The position numbers and the translations under genes are program-made. The notes beneath the pieces were generated by a model that worked only from the letters and a program-made list of their open reading frames with translations, did not search any database and was not told the origin of the DNA. A DNA stretch of 64,000 bases, from positions 763,239,301 through 763,303,300 of the forward strand of contig CM048755.1 of NCBI GenBank assembly GCA_026315105.1. The letters run 5' to 3'. Below, piece after piece: positions 12,142-22,390 of this stretch (position 1 is its first letter; every line of letters starts with the position of its first letter). Source of the DNA: Locusta migratoria. Lineage: Eukaryota; Arthropoda; Insecta; Orthoptera; Acrididae.

Positions 12142-13075
12142 ATGTCGACGATACATTGCTGCTCATCAAAGGTAATGACAACGACACAGACGAAATAGTG
12201 TACAAATTCAATGACCTACATCAAAAAATCACTTTCACTGTTGAAAAAAGTGTGGATGGCAATATTAACTTTCTAGATCTTACCATATAGAATGACTATG
12301 GTAAACATGCATTCAGTATCTTTAGGAAACCAACTTACACCGACTCCATTATTAATTACGATTCAATTCATCCCTACTCACATAAAAGAGCGTACTTTCA
12401 ATTTGCCTTTAATAGAGTGTTTAATTTATGTTCGTCCAAAGCAGATCATTACGCTGAGCTCAGCTCTATACGGTACAGTGACAAGAATACTATGTTATTA
12501 ATATGTACAAAAAGATTGCTAGAAATATGAAGGAAACAACACAAATCACCAAATATTACAGTCAGTTTCCCTCAAGATATATGTAGTTTTACCTTATTAT
12601 GGAACCATCACCTTCAGAATTGCTGCCATTTTTAGAAAGCAAAATTCAATTGTTTCTTCTACATCAGAAAATAGTTTAGGATGGCATTTGATTAATAGTA
12701 TTCACAATACAAATTTCTTACATGAATCAGGGGTATATAAAATTCTATGTGCTGAATGCAATGCTTTTTATGCCGGACAGACGGGTGGACGACAGGAAAC
12801 TAGGTTTCGTGAGCATGTGGCGTTGGACAGGAAAGATATAAATAAAATAAAATTTCGCCGCACATCTGGTGACAACAGGACACTCACACCCTGATCTAAC
12901 TTCACAACTAAGACTCTTGCATCGGGGGTCAAAGTGCAGATATCTTGATCGCCTTGAGGAGATGGAAATATTTTCCTACCAAATGGTGGATGGCAGCATT
13001 ATGCTCAATGAGAAGACCATGACAAAAAGTGCACACTTTTGGGAATTCTTTACATCATGGCTGAACGCAATATAA
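12142..13075 (+). pseudogene. Penelope-like element: RT C-terminus and GIY-YIG endonuclease
   Basis: 12135-12290 begins at the RT active site, RYVDDTLLLIKGN, followed by FNDLHQKITFTVEK and NINFLDLTI, a signature of Penelope-type RT. About 12590-12720 carries the linker (VLPYYGTITFRIA, then ENSLGWHLINSIHN). 12688-12894 carries the endonuclease motif SGVYKILCAECNAFYAGQTG with TRFREH, which is the GIY-YIG fold used by Penelope-like elements to cut target DNA. The C-terminal LEEMEIFSYQMV segment (about 12945-12990) also fits the family. The N-terminal RT half is absent and there are several frameshifts. The YVDD and the GVY...AGQTG residues survive. Confidence 0.8.
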
Positions 13076-13111
13076 AAGGGTTCTCTTCATTATGTTTCAC
13101 CTTATAACGAA

Positions 13112-13922
13112 TTTTTCAATTGTAATTTCAATTCCCCTAAAAAGGGGCGGGCTGGCAGTGCCCACAGGCCCTCTTCAGCCTACAGAAATAAAATTTGACA
13201 CAGTGGAAACATAGGAATATAAAGGAGATAATATTTTGGAGATAAAACATACATAAAACGGAGTTGTAAAATGGAGAAAGTATATGAAATGGAGCGAAAC
13301 AGTGGCGTCATAAAAGTTTTGATACGTTGATGATGGAGAATAAAAACAGCTGCTCGAAGGTCAGTGGCACACACACAATTAAAATGAGCGCCGGGCGGCG
13401 CCTATGATTTGAACGTCAGCTATTGTGGAATTGAAACGAAAACTACATCACACACACGGAGAACCACACAAGTTAAAACTGATGGTGTCGGTTGTGGGCT
13501 GGCCGTTCACTGTTGTAAAAATAAAACAATGTAACCAAAAGGCACAACAGTTGTCGAAGCACTCACATGGAAGCACAGAGAAGGTTCCACAGATGGCGGA
13601 GCACTCACAGCATTGAAGATGTGGTGTGGGGGGAAAAGGGGATGAGAGGAGAGGGAGAGGGTGGGGGAATGGTGTCCCATCCCAGGAAACCACAGGGGAG
13701 AAGGAAAGGGGTGGGCGGTAAGAGGAGGATCTGGAGGGACAGCTGGGTGGAATGAGGAGGGGAGAAAGGGCGGGAAAGGAGGAATAGTCGGGGCCCTCAG
13801 GGAGAGAAGGGGAGAGGGAGTAACGTTGGATGTCAGGTCGGAGGGCATCATCTGGGAGGGGGAGGGTATGGAAGTAGCCATGGGAAAGGATCTGGATTGT
13901 GGACAGGTGGAGAGCAGGGGGA
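13112..13922 (-). mobile_element. Jockey-clade LINE copy A, 3' end only
   Basis: Reading the minus strand, this is a 5'-truncated LINE made of the extreme C-terminal/3' UTR region. It shares long stretches with copy C (17730-18250): ggggcgggctggcag, aaaacagctg[ct]tcgaaggtcag, gatggtgtcggttgtgggct and aaggttccacagatggcg. The two are the same subfamily. The 3' tail lies near 13112 (ATTTTTC on the plus strand, a worn poly-A), and the 5' end abuts the cttaacatgtat copy at 13923. It contains no recognisable RT motif. Confidence 0.75.
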
Positions 13923-13934
13923 CTTAACATGTAT

Positions 13935-16900
13935 TTTTTTTTTCCTCTATTGGGTTTTAATGTCCTATTACAAGGCAGGCTGGCAGCAGCCTATGACGCT
14001 GCTCTACAGCCGAGCGAATGATAGTATTGTACAAAGAATATAACATTAAAAGATGGTGATGAAACGGCACTTTTTCAATGACAAGATGAGAAATTGTAGA
14101 ATGTAAAAAGTACAGACAGTGGAAAGACATACATGGTTGTTAAAAGATACATTGCCACGGTAGCTAACAAACACTCATTGTATACGACGAGACTTATTGT
14201 GAAGGTGACATTGTAGTAAAATACACACTGGTTGACCATGGGCACGTGCACAACGTTAAAAAACACTGAGCGACGAAACACTAGATACACGAAGCACTGA
14301 GCACTGTTAAAACACTAGCACTGAACTGGCCCCGCAGTTGGGGGGGGGGGAGGATGGAGAAAGCGGGGGAAGGGGAAAGGAGGTGGGGGGAGGGGAGCAA
14401 GGGGGTTGGAACCGTCAGGACTACCTGTGAGGCGGAGAAGGAGGGGGTGAACCAAGTTGGGGACATGATGGGGACGGGTGGGGGAGGGAGAAGGGGGCGA
14501 TAATCTACAGGGAGAGGTTAAATTTGGAAGGAGGGATAGATGTTGGGACAGTTGTGGAGAACGTCATCTGGGAGAGGTAGGTGGGGGAAGCCACCCTCGG
14601 AGAGGATGTAGAGGGTGTGTAGGTGAAGGGAGGGAGGGATACGGCGGTAAGGCGTGGCAGGGGCCCGGGATCCAGGAAGAGAGGAGATATACTAGTGGGT
14701 GATGGGACTCTAACTTTCGGTGAATGTACTTTAGGCGGATGTATTGAACGAATTGGACCAGATGTGGGAATGGGATGACGTCGTAAAGGATCCGGGTGGG
14801 GGAAGGGAGGCTGATGCGGTAGGCGAGGCGAAGGGCATGGTGTTCGAGAATTTTGAGGGATTCATAATAGGAGGGGGAGCGGAGATCCCGGTGGGATGGA
14901 AGCAGCAAAGGACGGGACACATGAGGAAATGGTAGGTATAGAGGATGGTGGAAGGGTTGAGTCCCCATGTCTGACTGGAGATCCGTTTCAAGAGGTTTAG
15001 ACGTGATAGGGCTTTCTGGTGAGGTGAGGATTCCAGGAAAGGTCTCTATCTAAGGTTAATCCTAGGTATCGGAGTGCCTTTGTTTGCGGAATGGGGCGGC
15101 CATGGAGGGTGAGGTATAGGTCTCGGTGGCGAAAGGAAGGGGTGGTGCGACCTATGATGATTGCCTGGGATTTTGTAGGGTTAACAGTAAGGAGCCACTG
15201 GTTACACCAGGAGGAAAATTCAGAGAGATGGGACTGAAGGAGATGTTGGGAGCGAGTGAGGGACGGGGCAAGGGCAAGGAAGGGGGTGTCATCAGCATAC
15301 TGAAGAAGATGGACAGGAGGCTGAGGTTGGGACAGATCCACTGAATATAACAGATAGAGGAGGGGCGAAAGGACGCAGTCCTGGGGCACCCCGGCGGAGG
15401 GGTAGAACAAACGCGAATTGTGGTTATTGACAGTGACAAAGGATGGGCGTTTGGAGAGAAAGGAAGCAATGAGATGGGCGTAATTAATAGGAAGAGCTTA
15501 GTTTTGGAGTCTGAAAAGTTGACCGGAATGCCAGACACGATCGTAGGACTTCCCAATGTTGTGGGAGACGAGTATGGCGGCACGACGGGAATTAACCTGG
15601 ATGGAGAGGAGATGAACAAGGCAAAGGAGCTGGTCATCGACAGAGAAGGACAGTCGGAAGCCACACTGGGAAAGAGGAAGGAGTTGGTGTTGACGAAGGG
15701 GAAATGGCGCGAGAGGATGGATTCAAGGACTTTGCTAAACACCGAGGTGAGACAGATAGGACGGTAGGAGGAGGCTTCGGAAGGTGGTTTGCCAGTTTTA
15801 AGGAACATTAGGATACGGGAGGTTTTCCGGACCTCTGGGAAGAAGCTTGTGAAGAAAATGACATTATACAGGGAAACGAGGGCGGAATGGAAGGAGGGGG
15901 ACAGGCACGGAGGTGCCTGTAGCTAATGCGGTCCTGACCGGGGGCGATGTTACGTGTCTTGCGAAGTGTGTTTACGATGTCTTATGCTGTTATAGGTGTG
16001 TTTAGATCTGAGGGGGGAATGTGGGCCTACTACAGAAAGCCAGGGGCGAGCGGAGGAACTGAGACATCGGTGCGCTCATAGACGTCGGGAAAACAGGAGT
16101 AATCGAACATGGGATTGTCAGGCAGGTCGAAGACATCGTCAAGGTGGTCAGCAAAATGCTGTGCCTTACTGGCGTTGTTGGGAAGAGGAAGGTTATTATG
16201 GAGAAGAGGGTATGCAGGGGCAGAGTGACTGCCAGTAAGGCGGTGGAAGGCCCTGCAATATTTGGAGGAGTTGATGGGGAGTGTGGCATTAAGGCGGGTG
16301 CATGTCTGTCGCCAATCCAGTCATTTCTTCAGGTTCAAGAGATTTCTGATGTGTTGTTGGAGTTGCCGGAGGCATAGGAGTGTGTCCTGGTCATGGGTCC
16401 ACAGGAAGGGACGGTACAGACAACAGGATTCACAGAGCAGGAGGACAGCCAGTGGGGGGAGGGGTTGATAGTGAGGATGGATGGCTTTGGAGGGAATATG
16501 TGCTTCAACGGCGTCAGCAACATTCTGCTGCAGGAAGGAGGTGGCATGGTTGATATCTGGTGGGGTAAGGAGAGAATGGGGGTGGCTAGCGACCGAGGTG
16601 TTAATGGAACGACGGTAGGCATCCCAGTCAGTGCGGGAGTAATCATGGACTAGTCTGTGAGGGGGCGCGGGATGGATGGCGCAGCCGCAATGGCCGTGGG
16701 GTATGAAGGTGAGGAGTACGGGGGCATGGTCACTGCCAATGAGGTCAAGGACTTCTGCCTGCAGGCGTCCCAAGAAGTTAGCAGAGAGAAGGACTGCATC
16801 GGGAGTGGTATTGCTTTTGGGGCACGTAGGACTCGGGAGGGGAACGGAGTCACTGCAAAGCGTGGGTAGGAACTGATGCCACCGCCGGAGTTTGGCGGCA

Positions 16901-17682
16901 GAGCAGGAATGAAGGTTAAGGTCGGTAGCAATCACATAGGTCGTGAAGGAGTTGTGTATGTGGGTAAGGAAATCGTTTGGGGTGAGAACATGGGAGTGGA
17001 TGTAGACGGTGGCCAGGGCAGTGGTAAGGCAAGAGAGGAAGAGGGTCAGGATGAGGTGTTCGGCGAGATTATTGACGGGGGGGGGGGGGGGTTGTGGCCA
17101 GACAGGGTGTTGGCGGAGGTGGCCGATAGCCACTCCGCCTCGAGCCAGGGGTGGGGCATCAGTGGGGTGAAGGGTGTAAGGAGCAGTAGAGATGGAATGA
17201 TGGGGTAAAGGAAGGTTTCGTTTAGGAGGAAGGCATCTACATGGTGTTGGGAGCGGGTATGCATAAAAAGGGGATTGTTGGTGGGGAGGGAGAGGATATT
17301 GTGGTAAAGGATGCAGTGGCGAGGTCCTGCCATAATGGGTACTACAGGGTGGAGAGGGGAGAGAGGGGCGATGGGAAAGAGGTTAAGGGAGGTTAAACAA
17401 GAATGGCTCTGTGGAAGAAGGTGAAGTGGGAGTTGTTCCGGGAAAGTGTGGCATTCGTTTCCAATTGCCACACGGAGCAGGCAGCGAGGACGATCTGTTG
17501 GAGGGAGTGAGGAAGCTGGAATGGGTGAATATTTTGGATGACTGTGGTGACGAAGTGGATGACGTCCTCCACTGTGAGGTGGGGGGAGCAGGGAAAACAG
17601 GCCCTATATTTGACAAATGCACGATCAGAAAATCGTCTTTTCTCGATCGCCTAGCGATCTTTCGATCCTAGGCCGGGGGATG
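13935..17682 (-). mobile_element. Jockey-clade LINE copy B
   Basis: The minus-strand LINE starts with a poly-A tail (plus-strand T run at about 13934-13945) and runs to about 17682. Its 3' UTR (aaggcaggctggcagcagcc) differs from that of copies A and C, so it is a sister subfamily. It is bounded by cttaacatgtat (13923-13934) and cttaacgtgt (17683-17692), consistent with a target duplication carrying one substitution. It contains the endonuclease and RT, with little of ORF1 remaining at the 5' end. Purine-rich plus-strand composition reflects a C-rich coding strand. Confidence 0.8.
14564..17400 (-). pseudogene. LINE B ORF2, endonuclease-reverse transcriptase
   Basis: From 5' to 3' on the minus strand: the endonuclease start near 17335 (MAGPRHCILYHNI, HHVDAFLLNETFL), the GDLN-type motif altered to ATDLNLHS (about 16900), and LDLIGSDHAPVLLTF (about 16720). 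Then come the RT fingers and palm (YRPICLTSVFSKVLE at about 15750; GVPQDCVLSPLLYLLYSVDL and QYADDTPFLALAP at about 15390-15290) and the thumb (LRYLGLTLDRDLSWNPHL). Frames change at least three times. YADD is intact, but the glycine of the usual PQGS motif is replaced by aspartate (PQDC), and the endonuclease Gly-Asp is now Thr-Asp. It is not expected to be functional. Confidence 0.8.
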
Positions 17683-17692
17683 CTTAACGTGT

Positions 17693-20677
17693 TTTTTTTT
17701 TTTTTTTTTTTCTTTATTGTGATTTCAATTTCCTTAAAAAGGGGCGGGCTGGCAGCACTCACAGGCGCTCTTCAGCCTACAGATATAAAATTTAACAAGG
17801 AGAAACATACGAACATAAGGGAGATAATATTTTGGAGATAACACATATATAAAACAGAGATGTAAAATGAAGATAAAACAAAGTATATAAAATGGAGGAA
17901 AACGGTGGCGTCATAAAAGATTTGGAACGGCGATAGTTGTGAATAAAAACAGCTGTTCGAAGGTCAGTGACACACACACCATTAAAATGAACGCAGGACA
18001 GCGATTATGGCTAGACCGTCCGCTATTGTGGAATTGAAACGAAAAATACATCACACACACAGAGAAACATACAAGTTAAAACTGATGGTGTCGGTTGTGG
18101 GCTGGCCGTTCACTGTTGTAAAATAAAACAATGTAACTAAAAGACACCACACTTGTCAAAGCACTCACATGGAAGCACAAAGAAGGTTCCACAGATGGCG
18201 AAGCACTTGCAGCATTGAAGAAGTGGTGGGAGCTGGGAAAGGGGGCGAGATGAGAGGGAGAGGGTGGGGAGGATTCACAGGGCAGGTGGGGAAGGGAGGA
18301 GGGGGATGATGTCCCAGGAAGCCACTGGGAAGAAGGAAAGGGGAGGGCAGAAAGAGGAAGATCCAGAAGGGCATCTGGGTGGAATGAGGAGTTTGAGGAG
18401 GTGGAGGCGGGAGCAGGCTTTTTCTTGGATAGTGCATAGATGGGGAGTCCAGGAGAGGGTGCGATCAATAGTGAGGCCCAGGTACTTTAGGGTAGAGGTG
18501 AGGCAGATGGGACGGTTATGGAGGGTGAGATAGAAATCTCGTGGATCGAAGGAAGGGTAGTACGACCTACAATGATCGCCTGGGTGTTGGTGGGATTTAT
18601 AGACGGGAACCACTGGTTGCACCAAGCAGCAATGAGGTCTAGGTGTTCTTGGAGCAGGTAGTAGGAATGGGTGAGGGTGGGAGCTAAGGCAATGAAAGTG
18701 GTGTCATCAGCATATTGGAATAGGTGTATGGGAGGGGCAGGCTTAGTCATATTAGAGGCATACAGGAGATAGAGGAGGGGAGAAACGACAGAGTCTTGGG
18801 GCACACCAGCAGAGGGATAGAAAAGACGGGAGTCAGTGTTGTGGATGGTAACGTAGGTGGGGCAGTTGGAGAGGAAGGAGGCAATGACCCGGACGAGGTT
18901 GATGGGAAGAGCATAGGTATGGTGTTTGAAGAGCAGGCCAGAGTGACAGACCTGATCGTAGGCCCATTTGAGGTCTAAGGACACAAAGATGGCAGCATGA
19001 CGGTAATTTAGCTGGAGGGGAAGGAGTTGCGTAAGTTGAAGGAGTTACTCGTGAGTGGATAAGGACGAAAGCCACATTGGGTGTCTGGGAGAAGGTGGTG
19101 GAGCTGGAGGTGGTGATGGATGCAACATGACAGGATGGATTCGAAGACCTTACTGAACACTGGGGCGAGGCAAATGGGACGGCAGGAGGAGGCATCAGAG
19201 AGGGGGTTGTTGGGTTTGAGGAACATGAGGACTCGGGAGATTTTCCACAGGCAGTGGTAGCAGCCAGTGTAGAGGATGGTGGTATAGAGGGAAGCAAGAG
19301 TGGTGAGGAAAGGGAGGGGACATTCCTTGAGATGGCGGAATGTGATGCGATCATGGCTGGGAGCCGTGTTGCGTTTGGTGCGCAGTATCAACTGTATGTC
19401 GTGTGCAGTGATGGGGTTGTTAATGTCTGATGGGGTGATGTGGTCCAGGTATTGGAAGCTGGGAGCCAGGGGTGGGATGGAAATATCGGTTTTTTCATGG
19501 ATATCTGGGAACAAAGAATAATCAAAGTTAGGATTGTCAGGGATGAAGTAGACATGAGAGAGGAAAGAAACAAAATGGTTAGCCATACTGGCATTATCAG
19601 GAAGGGGCTGCTCAAGGTGGAGGAGAGGGTACGTGGGCATAGGTTTCGATCCAGTGAGGCGGTGGAAGCCGTTCCAATACAGGGACGAGTTGACTGGGAG
19701 GTGGGCATTAAGCCGTGTCACTGTCTGATGCCAGTCCCGGCGTTCTTTGGCAGTCAGTAGGCTGTGCAGGTGTCGTTGGAGTTGCTGGTGGTGGAGGAGT
19801 GTATCCCGAACACGGGTTCGGAGGAAGGAGCGGTACAGGCGGTGAGATTCTCGCAGGAGGAGGACAGCCTGTGAGGGAGTGTGGGACAGTGCGGCTGGAC
19901 AGCTTTGGTAGGGATGTGGGAATGGATAGCATCAGACAAAGTCTGCTGAAGGAAGGAGGCAGCTTGGTCGATATCGTCGGGAGAGTGGAGAGTCAGAGGG
20001 TGGCTTTCGACCTGATTGGTGATGGAGAGGCGAAAGGTATCCCAGTCTGCTCGGGAGTAGTCATGGACGAGTTTAGGAGGTGGAGGCGGGCGAGGATTCC
20101 GTGGGCGATGGACATTGGGGGTGAGGGTAAGGAGAACAGGGTCGTGAGCACTGCCAATGGGGTCAAGGACGTCGGCGGTGATGCGCTCAAGGAGATTGGG
20201 AGAGACAATGACGACGTCAATGGTGGTTTTGCTACAGGGGTGGGAGTGGCATGGGTGTGGGACAATGTCGCCATTGATGGTAGGAATGAAATGATGCCAC
20301 CGACGGAGTTCAGCAAGAGTGCCGGAGTGGATATTGAGGTCAGCGGAGACAACGTAGGTCGTGAAGGTGCTATCTATGTGAGCAAGGAAGTCATGAGGGA
20401 TGGGAACATGGGAGCGGACATAAGTAGTAGCACAAGTGACAGTGAGGGAAGGGATGAAGAGGGTGTGGATGAGATGTTCATAAGGGATGTTGAGGAGGGG
20501 ATATGACCGAACCGGGTGGTGTCAGAGATGGCCAAAAGCTACTCCACCTCGTGCAGGGGAATGGGGAGAGTCGTGACGGTGTAGGATATAGGATGTGGTA
20601 CTGACATGGAGGTGAGGGAGGAGAAAGGTTTCGTTGATGAGAAAGGCATCCATGCGGTATTGGGTTAAGGTGTTCAT
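17693..20677 (-). mobile_element. Jockey-clade LINE copy C
   Basis: The minus-strand LINE begins with a long poly-A tail (T run at about 17692-17711) and a 3' UTR shared with copy A, then RT and endonuclease. It is truncated at about 20677 inside the endonuclease. It is bounded by cttaacgtgt (17683-17692) and cttaacatgtat (20678-20689). Compared with copy A, the shared 3' UTR shows scattered differences, so A and C are independent insertions rather than a recent duplication. Confidence 0.8.
18275..20670 (-). pseudogene. LINE C ORF2, endonuclease-reverse transcriptase
   Basis: The 5' end starts inside the endonuclease (QYRMDAFLINETFLLP at about 20665; GGVAFGHL). After stops it continues through VLDPIGSAHDPVLLTL-like sequence at about 20150, an eroded form of the SDH motif. 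RT motifs follow: RPICLAPVFSKVFESIL (about 19200), LKWAYDQVCHSGLLF (about 18970), GVPQDSVVSPLLYLLY (about 18810) and QYADDTTFIALAP (about 18720). The thumb is LKYLGLTIDRTLSW (about 18480). YADD is intact, and the stretch 18487-18984 is an unbroken frame. The copy has several frameshifts and lacks ORF1. Confidence 0.8.
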
Positions 20678-20734
20678 CTTAACATGTATAATGTCTGGTC
20701 CATGTATCTCCACACGTCATATGCTTACAGTACG

Positions 20735-21632
20735 AGTACATTCCCCATACTTCATCTACATTGAGTGATATCAGCTTTCATTCGTCAAGTTTTAGTTTAC
20801 ATCTTTTAACATTAAATCACACCACCTTGTGTGACTTTAACCTTAGATTTTATGTTTTATACTACTTTTTGCTGACTAAGGTATTGCTGGTAACGCCCTG
20901 TAACTTTGTCAAATCTATGTAACGTGCTCCAAGCACGAAAATCGAATGCATTTCCCAGACGTCATCTACATTCAAGGGTATCTGTTTAATTCGTCATGGC
21001 ATTTCATCTACAATTTTTAATATTAAATCGCACCATTGCTTCATCCTTGTGGTATGCTTTATACATACTTTTTGCTGACTAATGTATTGTTTTTATTGTA
21101 CTGTAACTGTGTCACCATTATGTAATGTACTTCAAGCACGAAAAACGAGTGCATTCCCCTGACGTCATCTGCATTGAATGATATCTGGTCTCTTTCGTCA
21201 TGACATTTCATTTTACTGTTTTTAACATTAACTAGCACTATCTTGTACTACTTTATCCTTTTATTATGTTTTATACATGCTTTGCTAACATTAAATCGCA
21301 CCATCTTGTACTACTTTATCCTTTTATTATGTTTTATACATGCTTTGCTGACTGATGTATTTTTGTATTATACTGTAACATTGTCAATTATATGTAACGT
21401 GCTTTAGCACGGAAACGAGTACATTCCCTACACGTCATCTGCAACGAATGATATCAGCGTTCTTCTTCACGATAACATATTTTGTATTTTTAACATTAAA
21501 TCATACAATTCTGTACTTCTTACACCTTTTGCATTATGTTTTATGCATACTTTGCTTCTCTCACTGATGTACTGTTTGTACTGAACTATAACTTTCTCAA
21601 CGCTATGCAACGTGCTTCAAGCACGGAAAACG
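20735..21632 (+). repeat. Four tandem ~205-270 bp units in the right arm
   Basis: Units start near 20735, 20943, 21147 and 21416. Each begins with a variant of gagtacattcccc followed by acgtcatctgcattgaatga. Each contains ttaacattaaatc[ag]cacca and ends with a short palindrome of the form CGTGCTTNAAGCACG. The third unit has an extra internal direct duplication of about 60 bp (about 21226-21286 and 21288-21349). The left arm keeps only one full and one partial unit. Tandem subterminal units next to a terminal repeat may be protein- or RNA-structure sites, but nothing here shows that directly. Confidence 0.75.
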
Positions 21633-22290
21633 AGATGTCGCTGCAATTGACTTTCTTTACTATGTCAAAAAATTAAAAAAAATATATTTCCTTGTACTTC
21701 TTCTTCCTTTCCGAGATTATGAAGCGTACCTATAATCAATGTATAAAGGGTACTATCCTTCATGATACTACTCATTTAAATTTCATTTTTTCTTTAAATT
21801 TTCCTGTTTGAAATAACATACTACGTTAGTAATATCCATAACTGGCATAAGACGCTTAGCATCATATTATTATATTTTACCTGATATTTTTATATACTCA
21901 TATCTTCTGACTTTTCATATTTATTTGTTATCCATCTTATATACCTTATGTGTAAAAATAAATTCTAATTTTATTTTGAATGATTGAAAGTGCATAAAAA
22001 ATTAGTGTTAGTTGAATATCTATGTAATAGAGGGCGTTAATAACACCCATCTCTACAGCGCCGCTGCATGTCGCTTGTAAGCAGCGCGCTGATTCCATCT
22101 GAACCTCTGGCACTGCAATTTTATGTTTGCCGAAACTTATTTCTACATAGTTGCAGTTACATTCAGTGCATTCACAATGGTTGGTATGTATTCTGTCTGT
22201 ATATTATATTTAAAATTGTGTTCTAGTTCATTTTGTATTTGTTTTTAATTCCATACTGACTTTATGATCTTGTTCTATAGTTTGAAGGAT

Positions 22291-22329
22291 ACACTGAAGA
22301 TTATCACTATGTGATTGAAATCGATCTGT
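22291..22329 (+). ncRNA. Hammerhead-ribozyme-like motif at the outer end of the right arm
   Basis: The order of conserved pieces fits a minimal type hammerhead. Stem I is ACA (22291-22293) pairing with TGT (22327-22329). The core is CTGAAGA (22294-22300). A hairpin ATCAC-TAT-GTGAT (22303-22315) serves as stem II. GAAA lies at 22317-22320, a tiny stem III (TCGA) follows, and a TC cleavage-site-like dinucleotide is at 22325-22326. Penelope-like elements are known to carry such minimal hammerheads with very short stem III in their terminal repeats. Stem I is only 3 bp, and a T-T mismatch separates stem II from the core, so this may be a decayed or false motif. Confidence 0.4.
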
Positions 22330-22390
22330 TTTTTATAAATAAAACATTAATGGTCAATGGTGCTCATTACATATGATGTGTACACTCACA

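Larger units (their letters stand above)
20733..22380 (+). repeat. Right inverted-repeat arm
   Basis: Inverted counterpart of the left arm. From the inside out it holds four tandem units (20735-21632), a unique AT-rich part with gagggcgttaataacaccc and acagcgccgctgcatgtcgc (about 22030-22075), and an outer end with an HHR-like motif and an AATAAA-containing terminus (22335-22345). The outward-facing polyadenylation-like end suggests transcription from inside to outside on both arms. Confidence 0.8.
5341..22381. mobile_element. 17-kb inverted-repeat composite containing a Penelope-like core and nested LINEs
   Basis: Two long arms in opposite orientation (5378 onward and ending at 22380) bound this block. 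The outer ends run outward through the same sequence: an HHR-like motif, then TTTATAAATAAAACATTAA. The 9-bp string acactcaca occurs just outside both ends (5332-5340 and 22382-22390), which could be a target duplication, although the left copy stands 37 bp from the arm. Between the arms lie a Penelope-like RT/GIY-YIG remnant, a CR1-like tail and four Jockey LINEs. Penelope-like elements are known to have long terminal repeats in direct or inverted arrangement. I infer, but cannot prove, that the arms belong to the Penelope-like element. Alternatives are a fold-back DNA element or two head-to-head copies of one unknown repeat. Confidence 0.5.

Noticed and set aside
13101..13112. Fourth copy of the cttaacatgt target motif at the tail of LINE A
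   Set aside because: cttataacgaat needs indels and several changes to match. It is kept only as a weak hint and not counted as evidence.
13567..20506. Many long plus-strand frames in the purine-rich 13.5-20.5 kb block
   Set aside because: They are antisense to the minus-strand LINE ORF2 copies B and C, which carry the real motifs (YADD, SDH). The plus frames are glycine/arginine low-complexity.
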